From positions 1 through 24,511 of the IMG/VR virus record IMGVR_UViG_3300035698_004027: DNA of 24,511 nt; one strand, given 5' to 3'. The translations under genes were made by a program, and so were the position numbers. Source of the stretch: a virus. Position 1 is the stretch's first letter; every line of letters starts with the position of its first letter. Of this stretch, positions 1 to 8,202 are shown piece after piece. A model generated the notes under the pieces. It was not told the DNA's origin, did not search any database, and worked only from the letters and a program-made list of their open reading frames with translations.

Positions 1-1289
1 CTGCTATCGCTTGAGAATAATTCTGAAGAACTAGAAGAACTACTTTCACTTGAAACAATACCAGAAACTGAGCTAGAACTAGAAGAACTAGAAGAACTAG
101 AAGAACTAGAAGAACTAGAAGAACTAGAAGAACTAGAAGAACTAGAAGAACTAGAAGAACTAGAAGAACTAGAAGAACTAGATTCACTACTATTAGAACT
201 AAATCCTACTGAACTACTTGAACTACTTGAACTACTTGAACTACTTGAACTACTTGAACTACTTGAGGAACTTGAACTAATATCTTCACCAAATTCTGTA
301 AAATAATAACAATTCAATAAATCATATGAGCTTTCAGAACTACTTGAAGATGATGTGCTAAACGCTATTGAGCTTGAGCTTGAACTTGAATTTGAATCTA
401 TTGAACTTGAACTTGAAGAGCTAACTGCAATTCCACCCCAACTCTCAGGTATCTCTTCATAATTAGTTGCACTTGAACAAAGCTTAAAACAATCGGTACC
501 ACCACCAGCGGGAGCAGGATCTATTTTCCATAACTCAGGAACTGCCGTTGCAACACTATTATTATTATAAAAACAAGCACCATAATAAATAGTAGATGTA
601 CAATTATCAAAAAGAGTAAGTGGAATATTCTCTATATTAGTATCTGTATGAAAACAAGATCTAAAATCTGTTACACCTGTAAGGTCATCAAACAATCCTT
701 CTGGAATAGCTGTTAATCCAGAACAAGATCTGAAGCAAGAACTTAAATTAGTAATAGCAGTTAACCCTTCAAATAGATTAGCGGGTATAGATGTTAAACC
801 AGAAGAATAAAAACCAGATGTTATTTTTGTGCAAGATGTAGCACCCCTAAATGTTCCTTCTGGTATAGTTGTTATATTAGAACAACCTCTAACAAAAAAC
901 TCTAAATCTTCTGCTAATGCAAGCTTACCAGTTTCATTAGGTAAAGATGTCATATTGGAACAGCCATAAAAATCAATCTTTAAGAAACCCGTATCTCCCC
1001 AAGCATCTACCGAATCAACATTTAATTTTGAACCAATATTATTAAAATGTATGGATGGACAATTACCAGCAATTTGTATTTGATAAGTTCCTGCTGTTGC
1101 ATATTCGTGAGAAGCGTCATCATCCCAAGCAGTAATATTAGAATTTGTTCCATCTCCCCAATAAACAACGCAATTAAAAGTTCCCTTATTATAAAAAGGC
1201 ATTGTGAAAGTTTCAGGCGTAGCGGTAGTAGTAATCGTCATTTTAAAACGATCTAATTCTGAACTACTAGAACTACTAGAATCAACCAT
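1..1289 (-). CDS. PKD/leucine-rich-repeat tail-tip or adhesion protein with polyserine tracts (partial, 3' end off window)
   Basis: The frame is open from ATG at 1289 to the left edge (429 codons), so the C-terminus is missing. The start follows AGGGG with 7-base spacing. Residues 4-10 are a Ser run. Residues 36-75 resemble a PKD-like beta-sandwich (YWGDGT, then HEYATAGTYQIQI). Residues 105-250 are BspA-type leucine-rich repeats of the form L-T-x-I-P-x-x-L-F with Cys-containing turns (SIPANLFEGLT, AIPEGLFDDLT). From residue 290 the chain is almost pure serine, broken by short islands including SVGFSS and, at the edge, ELFSSDS. PKD and BspA repeats are common in surface adhesins and phage tail tips. 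Its place at the distal end of the tail operon suggests a receptor-binding or decoration role, with the Ser tracts as a flexible stalk. The role is inferred; the domain calls are from visible motifs. Confidence 0.75.
   Translation of the reverse strand, partial: MVDSSSSSSSELDRFKMTITTTATPETFTMPFYNKGTFNCVVYWGDGTNSNITAWDDDASHEYATAGTYQIQIAGNCPSIHFNNIGSKLNVDSVDAWGDTGFLKIDFYGCSNMTSLPNETGKLALAEDLEFFVRGCSNITTIPEGTFRGATSCTKITSGFYSSGLTSIPANLFEGLTAITNLSSCFRSCSGLTAIPEGLFDDLTGVTDFRSCFHTDTNIENIPLTLFDNCTSTIYYGACFYNNNSVATAVPELWKIDPAPAGGGTDCFKLCSSATNYEEIPESWGGIAVSSSSSSSIDSNSSSSSSSIAFSTSSSSSSESSYDLLNCYYFTEFGEDISSSSSSSSSSSSSSSSSSSSSSSVGFSSNSSESSSSSSSSSSSSSSSSSSSSSSSSSSSSSSSSSSSSSSVSGIVSSESSSSSSSELFSSDS
76..182 (-). 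repeat. 9-bp tandem repeat encoding polyserine, about 12 copies
   Basis: On the plus strand the unit is GAACTAGAA, repeated about twelve times without error. On the coding strand it reads TCT AGT TCT, so each copy adds three serines. The perfect copies suggest recent slippage expansion, so length probably varies between relatives. Confidence 0.93.
211..264 (-). repeat. 9-bp tandem repeat encoding polyserine, six copies, different codon set
   Basis: Six perfect copies of GAACTACTT on the plus strand encode serines with AGT AGT TCA codons. Both the unit and the codons differ from the neighbouring array at 76-182, so this array expanded independently although both encode only serine. Confidence 0.92.
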
Positions 1290-1306
1290 TACTTATCCCC
1301 TTTAAA

Positions 1307-2098
1307 TTAAGCGTCTGTATTCCAGGCCCCATCACCCCAGACAGTAATAAATTTTGTTGCGGTAAGCTGGCGAATCATAAGGCTACTAGGTAATGCATAA
1401 TTTCTTACACTTACCTTTGTCCCAGCAACAGCACTATCATCTATTGTATCTCCAGCAGCACATTGCAAAGTAATCGTATACGCCAACTTAGTACTTATAA
1501 ATCCATAACCTTTACCAATATTCTCAGTAGTAGCTTTTGGTAAGTTAAATATGAAATCACAATCATTATCATGCACAAATGTATTACTTGCCTCACTTAC
1601 CAACACATCTCTAGGAGAATCAACACACTCAACAGCTATTATGTCATTACCAATCATCCACGGAAATGGAGGAAGATTTGTGTATAAAGCCCAGGAAATA
1701 ACAGTTGTCGTGTCAAGTATTGTTGCACCATCTAATGCAGGATTTCTTTTTAAGATAATCATACCATCAGATTGGACTATAGCTTCACTTGCGCCAGTAT
1801 CATATACGATTAATGATAATAGGAATTTACCATTGATAGCAGTTTTTGTAGCATCAAAATCGAAGAAAATAGTATTATCGCCTACAGTTACAACACCTTC
1901 AATCTCTACTATTTCAGATGCCTCTCTGTTTACACAATAAGTAAGTTTTGCTGTATTTTCTGCTGTAAATTCAACTGCAGTACCATCAGAATAAACATAG
2001 ATTTTTACATAAGGAGTACTACCCTCTGTCGTTTCCAAAAGCATACTCTCAGCTTGATGGTTAGTATCTATTGTTAAAGTATTTGTTATTATAGACAT
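1307..2098 (-). CDS. Baseplate/distal tail protein, BppU-N-like beta domain
   Basis: 263 residues starting after GGGAG at good spacing. The N-terminal half (about 30-120) alternates beta strands: VKIYVYSDGTAVEF, then LTYCVNR, IFFDFDA and GKFLLSLIVYD, ending in MIILKRNP. This pattern is typical of the N-terminal domain of upper baseplate proteins such as BppU, where it attaches receptor-binding parts to the tail tip. The C-terminal half (170-263) is also beta-rich, ends in VWGDGAWNTDA, and is not recognised. It lies between the tail fibre and the LRR protein, only 17 bases upstream of the latter, which supports a structural tail-tip role. The family call rests on pattern only. Confidence 0.5.
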   Translation of the reverse strand: MSIITNTLTIDTNHQAESMLLETTEGSTPYVKIYVYSDGTAVEFTAENTAKLTYCVNREASEIVEIEGVVTVGDNTIFFDFDATKTAINGKFLLSLIVYDTGASEAIVQSDGMIILKRNPALDGATILDTTTVISWALYTNLPPFPWMIGNDIIAVECVDSPRDVLVSEASNTFVHDNDCDFIFNLPKATTENIGKGYGFISTKLAYTITLQCAAGDTIDDSAVAGTKVSVRNYALPSSLMIRQLTATKFITVWGDGAWNTDA

Positions 2099-2155
2099 AT
2101 TTTCTCCCTGTTCCTTTAGTTAAGTTTACGAGAAACAAGCAATTTTGCCCAATAA

Positions 2156-2368
2156 TTAACAAGTAATAGTTGCTTCAGTTGCTTTTTCGTGTAAAACTTT
2201 AATCTTATCTCTTAATTTACTGAATATCTGAGCTTCTTTACTATTTAATTTTATGTTTATTTCTCCAACACCATTAAACATAATAGCCCACTCATCAGCT
2301 GTAAAATAATTTGCTACCTTAGTCAACACTTCATTTGCTTCTACTACTTCTACTACTTCTTCACTCAT
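2156..2368 (-). CDS. Small acidic protein of unknown function
   Basis: 70 residues, ATG preceded by GGAGAG at 5-base spacing. The N-terminus is strongly acidic (SEEVVEVVEANEV). The rest looks helical, with FTADEWAIMFNGV followed by an amphipathic stretch ending in LHEKATEATITC. There is no signal peptide or membrane segment. It sits between the fibre gene and the BppU-like gene, so it may be a fibre chaperone or a small structural part, but nothing in the sequence proves this. Confidence 0.6.
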   Translation of the reverse strand: MSEEVVEVVEANEVLTKVANYFTADEWAIMFNGVGEINIKLNSKEAQIFSKLRDKIKVLHEKATEATITC

Positions 2369-2384
2369 TTTATCTCTCCATTTT

Positions 2385-2413
2385 GTTTATCATACGTTTA
2401 TCATACGTTTATC
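2385..2413. repeat. 11-bp direct repeat (2.6 copies) across the fibre gene stop codon
   Basis: GTTTATCATAC occurs at 2385 and 2396, with a third partial copy at 2407. On the coding strand the fibre stop codon (TGA, 2403-2401) lies within the repeat. The extra copies fall downstream of the stop and so do not change the protein. Confidence 0.85.
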
Positions 2414-4545
2414 AATCCATGTGTTCTTAGTTTTGCCAACAAATCGTTTAACTGAGTTGTAACATCGGTAACATCAGTAACAAGCTTATCTATCTCAGTT
2501 CTTGCAACACCATCTGAATCAGCACCACCTGCACCAACAGCCGATGCCGTTACTGCAGCATCTGCAATAGCTACAGCTTGAGCACCCACTACCTGAGTTC
2601 CATTACTCTTAAAAGATGAACCAACTGAGTTAACATATGTAGTTGCTTCAACATAACTGCCTGCCGATACATATGTAGTAGCATCAACATAAGTTCCAGC
2701 ATTAACACTTGTTCCTGCTGTTATACTTGTTCCTGCATCAATTAAAGCAGATGCCCAAATACTTCCAGTTACATCTAGTGAAGCACCAACCCAAGCCCCA
2801 CCAGTAACCTTTAATGCGCCAGTAGAACCAGCTTTTGTTGCAGCAATTGTATTTTCAACAAGGAATTTTTGAAGGGCAGCAACAGTCCAATCACCAGTAT
2901 TACCTTTTAATATTTGTCCAGATAAACTTATTACTTCATTATCAGTAGCACTACCAATTGAACTACCCCAATTATGAAGGTATGTATCATCTGTTCCACC
3001 TGCTTCTCCGCTATCTGCATCTCCGTTCATCCAATATGCGCCATGGTCATTTTTATAATTAATACCAGATGGATTCCCTTCCTTAATATCTGACAAAAGC
3101 CTATGAGTGTTCTTAGGGTCATCTGTTATACAATCCCATACATCATCGCAATCAACAATGTCTAAACAACTTCTTACCCAATCGCAATCTAAGCCTCCAC
3201 TAGTTTCAAGCCAATCACCAATATCATTAGCATCACAATATTTTAATACTCTATCACCAGCACCATCTACATTTCTAAATAATATCATATCAGTTGCAAG
3301 CAAAGGAGTACTTACATCAGTATGAAACTCAATTAACTGTAGATAATTATTACCAGCCTGTACTTCTATTGACCATTGAGCTGTACCATTTGTATTAGAA
3401 TCTATTGTTGACCAGAGTAATTCACCCTGCATCTGACCACCAGCATCTGCAATATCTGAAGAAAAGTAAGGTACAGAATAACTACTTGCTACTGTACTTG
3501 TTGCACCCTTTAAACCAATAACATTAAACGGATTACCAGGGCTTGAATAATTATCAACATTAGCATCTTCCCATATCTCTAATGTTGAGTGGGTGGAAGG
3601 ATTTTGAGGCTTGTAATGCGAATCAATCCCAGCCCAATCTATAAAACCTTCTGGGCCAACCGTAGTCCAATTATCAGTAAAGCTGTCAAAATACGGAATA
3701 CTCTTTGCCTTATAACCCGAACACCTGTCAACATTATATATCTGAAGTTCACCATAATGTTGATTTGTTCCCGTTTCCATAGGGTCTAAAACTGTATTAT
3801 ATTCCAAAGTATATCTTTTATTGGGTTTTGTTAAAATATTTTGATTATCAGCATCTGTAATAAACCCAGAGTCCTTTATATCAATATTTACTCTCTGCTT
3901 TATTTTGCTAATCATCCACCCACTAGCAGTTTCTACATTTTCTTGTAATTGAATGATTCCAATAATTTCTCTCGTTTTAACAAAAATAGTTGAATCGGCT
4001 GCTGGATGAGTACCTACATAATCAGGATTTTTAGCACCAGCTTCTTCAGCATCTGTATTTATATAAAGATTTAATTTCCCTGGAATTATAGCTGCATTAA
4101 ATGACCAACCACCAGTTGCACCAAGATCCTCATCTAATTCTACATAAACATAAATATCAGTATTTTTTTCTATAATTATTGTAGGATCTCCACCCTCTAT
4201 TATTTCATCTAAGGTTATTAATAATTTATCTTCATTGTCTGGGTCAAGATGCCCTAAACCACCATCATATAGTTTAACAGCAATTGTATTTCTTACCCAA
4301 CTACCTATAAAAACAGACAAAGTATTACCATCATATTCTTGCATTCTAAAAGGGAAATCTACAATTATAGTATTCCTAGGTAATGTTGAATTTAATACAC
4401 CATCGTTTGTATGATAATCTACTGAAGAAGGGTCTATATTGGTTTTATCATACTTGTTAGCAACCTCAACTAATTTGTTGTAGTCATCAACTGGTATACT
4501 CCTCTGACCCACCTCAGCTTCATTTACATTTCCTTGGTCTGACAT
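2401..4545 (-). CDS. Tail fibre-like protein with repetitive beta stem and C-terminal coiled coil
   Basis: 714 residues, start after AAGGAG. Residues 1-230 form a mixed beta domain that probably attaches to the tail. A middle region contains a Cys/Trp/Asp-rich segment (YCDANDIGDW, then CDWVRSCLDIVDCDDVWDC) that could bind metal or form disulfides. Near residues 580-660 are degenerate six- to seven-residue repeats rich in Gly, Ala, Thr and Val (AGTSITAGTSVNAGTYVDA and similar), as in beta-helical fibre stems. The last 35 residues form a heptad-like coil (EIDKLVTDVTDVTTQLNDLLAKL), a plausible trimerisation end. The call as a fibre combines these features with position after the tape measure. 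No enzymatic motif is evident. Confidence 0.65.
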   Translation of the reverse strand: MSDQGNVNEAEVGQRSIPVDDYNKLVEVANKYDKTNIDPSSVDYHTNDGVLNSTLPRNTIIVDFPFRMQEYDGNTLSVFIGSWVRNTIAVKLYDGGLGHLDPDNEDKLLITLDEIIEGGDPTIIIEKNTDIYVYVELDEDLGATGGWSFNAAIIPGKLNLYINTDAEEAGAKNPDYVGTHPAADSTIFVKTREIIGIIQLQENVETASGWMISKIKQRVNIDIKDSGFITDADNQNILTKPNKRYTLEYNTVLDPMETGTNQHYGELQIYNVDRCSGYKAKSIPYFDSFTDNWTTVGPEGFIDWAGIDSHYKPQNPSTHSTLEIWEDANVDNYSSPGNPFNVIGLKGATSTVASSYSVPYFSSDIADAGGQMQGELLWSTIDSNTNGTAQWSIEVQAGNNYLQLIEFHTDVSTPLLATDMILFRNVDGAGDRVLKYCDANDIGDWLETSGGLDCDWVRSCLDIVDCDDVWDCITDDPKNTHRLLSDIKEGNPSGINYKNDHGAYWMNGDADSGEAGGTDDTYLHNWGSSIGSATDNEVISLSGQILKGNTGDWTVAALQKFLVENTIAATKAGSTGALKVTGGAWVGASLDVTGSIWASALIDAGTSITAGTSVNAGTYVDATTYVSAGSYVEATTYVNSVGSSFKSNGTQVVGAQAVAIADAAVTASAVGAGGADSDGVARTEIDKLVTDVTDVTTQLNDLLAKLRTHGLINV

Positions 4546-4555
4546 TAAAAACTCC

Positions 4556-5377
4556 TTAAGGTATTATAATAGTTCCAAAATCTGTAGTTAAATAAACAAG
4601 GTCTGTGTCTACATCAGCAACTTGTTTATTGCCAACTAACTGCCAGTCTGGTGACCCAGGTGACTCTGGTTTAGGGTTCCAATAATAGTTCCAAGAATTA
4701 TCAACTTGAACAGCAGGAAGAACATTATTAGGGGAAACATAAAGAATTCTATAAGCAAAATTCATAGTTACTTCCCATTTTCGTTCGCCCTCTGCATCTA
4801 ATACAAGTTTATCATTAGTAGAAACAAATAAAACATTACCCTTTGCAAACGGATAATACCAAAGTTGTACTGGTAGAATGCCATTATTTATTTTGCCCAA
4901 TCTAGGCATTATTTCTGCAATTCTAAAATCAGTATACGCTTGGTCGTCATCTAAAAGTAATGTTTTACTCATAGAACCTCTAACCGTATTCTTGTAAAGC
5001 CTACCGTTATATTTAGTTTTATCTTTCTGCCAATACCAAGATTTAGGTGATTCAATACTAACCATCTCAGAACCACCACTAGATATAAAATTATCAGGGT
5101 CAGTTTTAGGAACATTAGTAGTATCATGTTCAGAACTACTGCTAGATGTCGTATAAGCACAAGTATATTTATATTTACAGTCAATATCTTCAAAATGATA
5201 TTCTACTTCAGTTATACTATCACATATACTATTAGGATACGTTATAGAAAAAGAGTCACCTAGCGCTGGCAAATCATCAGTACCACCAGTATGTTCTATG
5301 AAAACTCTTGTTCCAGTAGTTCCAGCGGTAGTGTTGACCGCCTCATAACCTTCTCTTAACTCTTTATATCCTGCCAT
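4556..5377 (-). CDS. Putative distal tail/baseplate structural protein
   Basis: 273 residues, start after AAGGAG with 5-base spacing, 10 bases downstream of the tape measure and 10 bases upstream of the fibre gene. It is beta-rich and aromatic (SWYWQKDK, PVQLWYYPFAKGN, WNYYWNPKPESP), with no membrane segment. Around residue 77 is a run of five serines (TTSSSSSEHDTT), echoing the Ser-rich tracts of the LRR protein and capsid paralogue. The slot directly after the tape measure usually holds the distal tail or hub protein, and that is my positional guess. I do not recognise a specific family. Confidence 0.45.
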   Translation of the reverse strand: MAGYKELREGYEAVNTTAGTTGTRVFIEHTGGTDDLPALGDSFSITYPNSICDSITEVEYHFEDIDCKYKYTCAYTTSSSSSEHDTTNVPKTDPDNFISSGGSEMVSIESPKSWYWQKDKTKYNGRLYKNTVRGSMSKTLLLDDDQAYTDFRIAEIMPRLGKINNGILPVQLWYYPFAKGNVLFVSTNDKLVLDAEGERKWEVTMNFAYRILYVSPNNVLPAVQVDNSWNYYWNPKPESPGSPDWQLVGNKQVADVDTDLVYLTTDFGTIIIP

Positions 5378-5386
5378 TACTTCTCC

Positions 5387-6865
5387 TTATACAAATATAG
5401 GGTTGCCATCACCAGCTGTGTTCTTTTCTATATTACTTAAACTCTTATTACCAATCTTAATTGTAGATAGAATCTCACTCAACACCTCTTGAGTTTTACT
5501 AATCCCACTTCTTGTAGTTGCTTGTTCCTGAGGTTTAACGGCAGCTGCATTAACTCCACCCTTCAACCCTAACTTTGTGCCACCAGCATCCTTCTGTGCC
5601 AATCTTAAGATATCTTCAGCATTTGAAAACGTTGCACCTTTTTCTTTCTGGACAGCACGTTCATTCGCAATTATTTCTTTAGTAGTATTTTTAGAAGCCC
5701 TTCTATCTTTTGCTGCCGCTGCTGCTATCGCTATTGATTGTTTTATTGCATTGCTTTGTATTAAATCAGTTGTTTCTTTATACTTTTTAGCCATTTTGTC
5801 AAACGCTGCTTCCACCTCTTCTGCTGACATGGTTATATCTCTTGTAATGTCATTAATATCAAAATCTGTGTCATTAATTAAATTAGCTAAGGTTCTGCCA
5901 ATTTTTTGACCGAAAAACTTTGTATCAGCCATGAAATCATTCCAAAATGCTTTAGCAACTAAATCCATCGCCTTAAAAGCAAATGTAGTCATTGCAACTA
6001 TATGTTTATATGTAGCAGCAACTAATATTCCCCATTCCTCAAATTTACCTGAAGATGCAAGGTCTATAATTTTATCATTTAAACTTACAAACAAAGTTTT
6101 AAGTTTAAACATAATGCGACTAGCTGCAATAAATTTAATAATTGCCTGACCAGTACTATCTTTTAGCTGAATAAATTGTTCATTCATTGCTCTCTGCTGG
6201 TTGGCAAAACTACTAGCTGTTCTTTCATAATCACCAACAGCATTTTTGCTTAATTTTATTAACTGATTAAAAACATCTTGAGCTTTAGCTACCTTGAGTG
6301 TTTCCCCAGTTAGCGCCATCATTGTTTTAACTCTAGCATTATGTTCCTTATCTAGAGAAACAGCATATTTTAACTGGTTACGAACAGATTTGGTTTGACC
6401 AATCATAGCTTTAGTCATCATAAATGCTGCCCTTGCTGCCCCACCTTCAACATCTTTAAATGAAGCAACATCACCAGCTAACGTTCCAATAGCAGCAGAC
6501 ATCTCTAATGATTTCTCTTTGGTAAATCCTAAACTAGTTAACAAATCACCAGTATCTGCTAACATTGTTTTAGTTGACCCATCTGCTAAATCAAAACTCT
6601 TAGATATTTTCTTAGCTGCTGCATCTGCTTGGTCGCCTATACCTTTAAATATAATATCAAATCTCTGTCTAGTTTCATTAAATTCAGACGCAACCTTAAC
6701 AGAAGCTTTACCAAAATCAAATAGTTTCTTTGCAGCAAAAGCAACACCTGCAGCAACAGCTAACCCTTTTAAACTGCCTTTGATTCTGGAAACACCTTGT
6801 TCATAATTCTTAGTGTTTGCCTTTATATCAACTACGGCCTCAGCTAGTTTTTCTTTATATGGCAT
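5387..6865 (-). CDS. Tail tape measure protein (short)
   Basis: 492 residues, start two bases after the upstream stop, with GAGAGG as binding site. Tape measure proteins line the tail tube and set its length. Visible signs are long Ala/Lys-rich helical stretches, a hydrophobic glycine-containing segment at about 30-50 (LKGLAVAAGVAFAAKKLF), the ASEFNETRQRFDIIFKG motif region common in phage tape measures, and a second Ala-rich helix (IKQSIAIAAAAAKDRR) near 370. At roughly 0.15 nm per residue it would give a tail of about 74 nm at most. The chaperone pair directly upstream and the distal tail genes downstream are the normal neighbours. Confidence 0.85.
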   Translation of the reverse strand: MPYKEKLAEAVVDIKANTKNYEQGVSRIKGSLKGLAVAAGVAFAAKKLFDFGKASVKVASEFNETRQRFDIIFKGIGDQADAAAKKISKSFDLADGSTKTMLADTGDLLTSLGFTKEKSLEMSAAIGTLAGDVASFKDVEGGAARAAFMMTKAMIGQTKSVRNQLKYAVSLDKEHNARVKTMMALTGETLKVAKAQDVFNQLIKLSKNAVGDYERTASSFANQQRAMNEQFIQLKDSTGQAIIKFIAASRIMFKLKTLFVSLNDKIIDLASSGKFEEWGILVAATYKHIVAMTTFAFKAMDLVAKAFWNDFMADTKFFGQKIGRTLANLINDTDFDINDITRDITMSAEEVEAAFDKMAKKYKETTDLIQSNAIKQSIAIAAAAAKDRRASKNTTKEIIANERAVQKEKGATFSNAEDILRLAQKDAGGTKLGLKGGVNAAAVKPQEQATTRSGISKTQEVLSEILSTIKIGNKSLSNIEKNTAGDGNPIFV

Positions 6866-6867
6866 AC

Positions 6868-7242
6868 TTACCTCTCTTTAGGTTCAATTATCTTATATTG
6901 GTCATTTGGTTTCATTTTACCAATCTCTCTTATAATCTCATTCATAGAAAATGACTTCTTACCTGTTTTCCTTCTTAAAGAATTCCTTGCATCTCTAATA
7001 TTAAATACATTATTAATCTTGTCATCATGGTCTATCTTACAATCAACAGTACTTGCCAACTTGCCAGAACTTGGGTCTTTAGGCTGCTTAGTTCCAAATA
7101 TCTGAGATATATAGTCATTTACTGTCCTTACATCTAACTTATATGCCTTCTGCTCATTTGCATGCCTAGCATAAAACAAAAACTGCGGCAAAGAGAACGA
7201 TAAACACAGGGATGGAGTAAACCCAGGGAATATCTCACACAT
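6868..7242 (-). CDS. Downstream reading frame of the tail assembly chaperone (gpT-like)
   Basis: This frame encodes 124 residues from its own ATG at 7242. It is also reached in the -1 frame from the upstream chaperone gene with no stop in between, so its usual product is probably the C-terminal part of a frameshift fusion. The start of this part (CEIFPGFTPSLCLSFSLPQFLFYARH) is hydrophobic and the end is basic and charged. In lambda the corresponding gpT part contacts the tail tube protein and tape measure. Its ATG has AAGGAG nine bases upstream, so separate initiation cannot be excluded. The stop is two bases before the tape measure start. Confidence 0.7.
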   Translation of the reverse strand: MCEIFPGFTPSLCLSFSLPQFLFYARHANEQKAYKLDVRTVNDYISQIFGTKQPKDPSSGKLASTVDCKIDHDDKINNVFNIRDARNSLRRKTGKKSFSMNEIIREIGKMKPNDQYKIIEPKER

Positions 7243-7766
7243 AGTACAAATCTCCTTGCCCCAGTCAATATTTTCATCACTATTATTTATTAAACCGTTT
7301 TTTTTTCCGCTCCCTCTTCAGACTCTTCAGACTCTTCAACTGACAATTCTATATTCTCCATACCAGCTATCCAATTAATAACAGGAGTCAGTTCACCAAG
7401 GTTTTCAAACTTGATATTGTCCTTAATGATTTCTTCACTAACATCATTTAAATCTTTTGAAGCTAGATAAATAATATCATATATACCGTCAACTGATGCC
7501 ATTGTATCAGTCACTTTATCGGTAAGGTCAGAACCAGTAGGTAAATTCTTCCATACATCAAGAAGGAAATCCTTTCTAGTGTCAGAATCCATTATAGAAG
7601 CCATTTCTTGAGCTTCAACAATTTTTTGGTTCTTTATTTTCTGCTCAAAATGACCAAACATTTCTTTGATCGATAATTGACGCAACTTTAACTTAATATC
7701 CCCAATAGATACTTCTCTTGGGGAATTAGCTAACTCACTAACACTTAGTTTTTTATTGTCTGTCAT
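6868..7766 (-). CDS. Tail assembly chaperone frameshift fusion (gpGT-like), -1 slip at 7298-7306
   Basis: A -1 slip on the A9 tract joins the upstream chaperone (start 7766) to the frame ending at 6868, for a product of about 299 residues. After the slip the frame reads NGLINNSDENIDWGKEICT and enters the 6868-7242 frame at its Met. Tail chaperone genes just before the tape measure in long-tailed phages nearly always use such a slip to make a minority fusion that recruits tube subunits onto the tape measure. Open frames on both sides of the slip and the classic position make this convincing. The efficiency is unknown. Confidence 0.8.
7290..7766 (-). CDS. Tail assembly chaperone (gpG-like), zero-frame product
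   Basis: About 158 residues from ATG at 7766 (MTDNKKLSVSELANSP). I prefer this start to the ATG five codons upstream because GGAGG lies eight bases before it and the upstream ATG has no binding site. The protein is acidic and helical with the pattern of siphophage tail chaperones (DIKLKLRQLSIKEMFGHFEQ, DVWKNLPTG, DIIYLASKDLNDVSEE) and ends in an acidic tail (SVEESEESEEG) before the slippery AAA codons. It lies between the tail tube and tape measure genes, as expected. Most ribosomes should end at the TAA at 7290. Confidence 0.8.
   Translation of the reverse strand: MTDNKKLSVSELANSPREVSIGDIKLKLRQLSIKEMFGHFEQKIKNQKIVEAQEMASIMDSDTRKDFLLDVWKNLPTGSDLTDKVTDTMASVDGIYDIIYLASKDLNDVSEEIIKDNIKFENLGELTPVINWIAGMENIELSVEESEESEEGAEKKTV
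7298..7306 (-). promoter_or_regulatory. Programmed -1 ribosomal frameshift site (A9 slippery run)
   Basis: On the coding strand GCGG is followed by nine A residues and then CGGTTTAA, the zero-frame stop. Reading AAA AAA A lets both tRNAs re-pair after slipping back one base. A purine-rich GAGGGAG lies just upstream and may act as an internal Shine-Dalgarno stimulator, as in dnaX. I see no strong downstream hairpin. Confidence 0.8.
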
Positions 7767-7799
7767 TTTAATATCCTCCATTTTATGACATTGACTTTA

Positions 7800-8135
7800 T
7801 TAAGTTACTACTACCGCTCCGTTGAACGTAAAACCCTGGGAATAATCCATGATCCCTTCAATATCGTTAGTGATTGTTTCTTCGTGCCATAATACTGAGC
7901 CAGCTATACTCACACCCCCAGCAGTATTAGCCAACACAATTGAACTTGAACCAGTATACCTTTCAGTACTGGTAATCGTTCCTGTAGCCGATTTGAGGCC
8001 CTCTACAAACTCTCTCCATCCGTTAGAACAGAAATCAGTCGCATCAAGCATATCAGTACTAATTGTTACTTCCCAACTTTTTATTTCATTACAAGCACCA
8101 TCTACGGTCCCAGTTTTCCCTGATATTGCAGCCAT
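7800..8135 (-). CDS. Major tail tube protein (short)
   Basis: 111 residues with AAGGAGG before the ATG. The chain is predicted nearly all beta. It opens with AAISGKTGTVDGACNEIKSW, passes through ATDFCSNGWREFVEGLKSATGTI and ends GFTFNGAVVVT. The pattern 'insert, substitution of residues, WREFVEGLKSATGTITSTERY' is typical of small siphophage tube proteins that stack as hexameric rings. It sits between the tail completion gene and the chaperones, the normal place for a tube gene. Confidence 0.75.
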   Translation of the reverse strand: MAAISGKTGTVDGACNEIKSWEVTISTDMLDATDFCSNGWREFVEGLKSATGTITSTERYTGSSSIVLANTAGGVSIAGSVLWHEETITNDIEGIMDYSQGFTFNGAVVVT

Positions 8136-8202
8136 TATAGCCTCCTTATTTTGTTTTGTTTTCCTATTCTTAACTTACTCACTCAAGTAAGTTTATTATT
8201 TA

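Noticed and set aside
1-264. Diversity-generating retroelement target in the LRR gene
   Set aside because: No reverse transcriptase and no template copy in the window, and the repeats are simple polyserine rather than adenine-variable codons.
1551-1940. Plus-strand ORF of 129 codons
   Set aside because: Antisense to the BppU-like gene, no RBS, no recognisable features.
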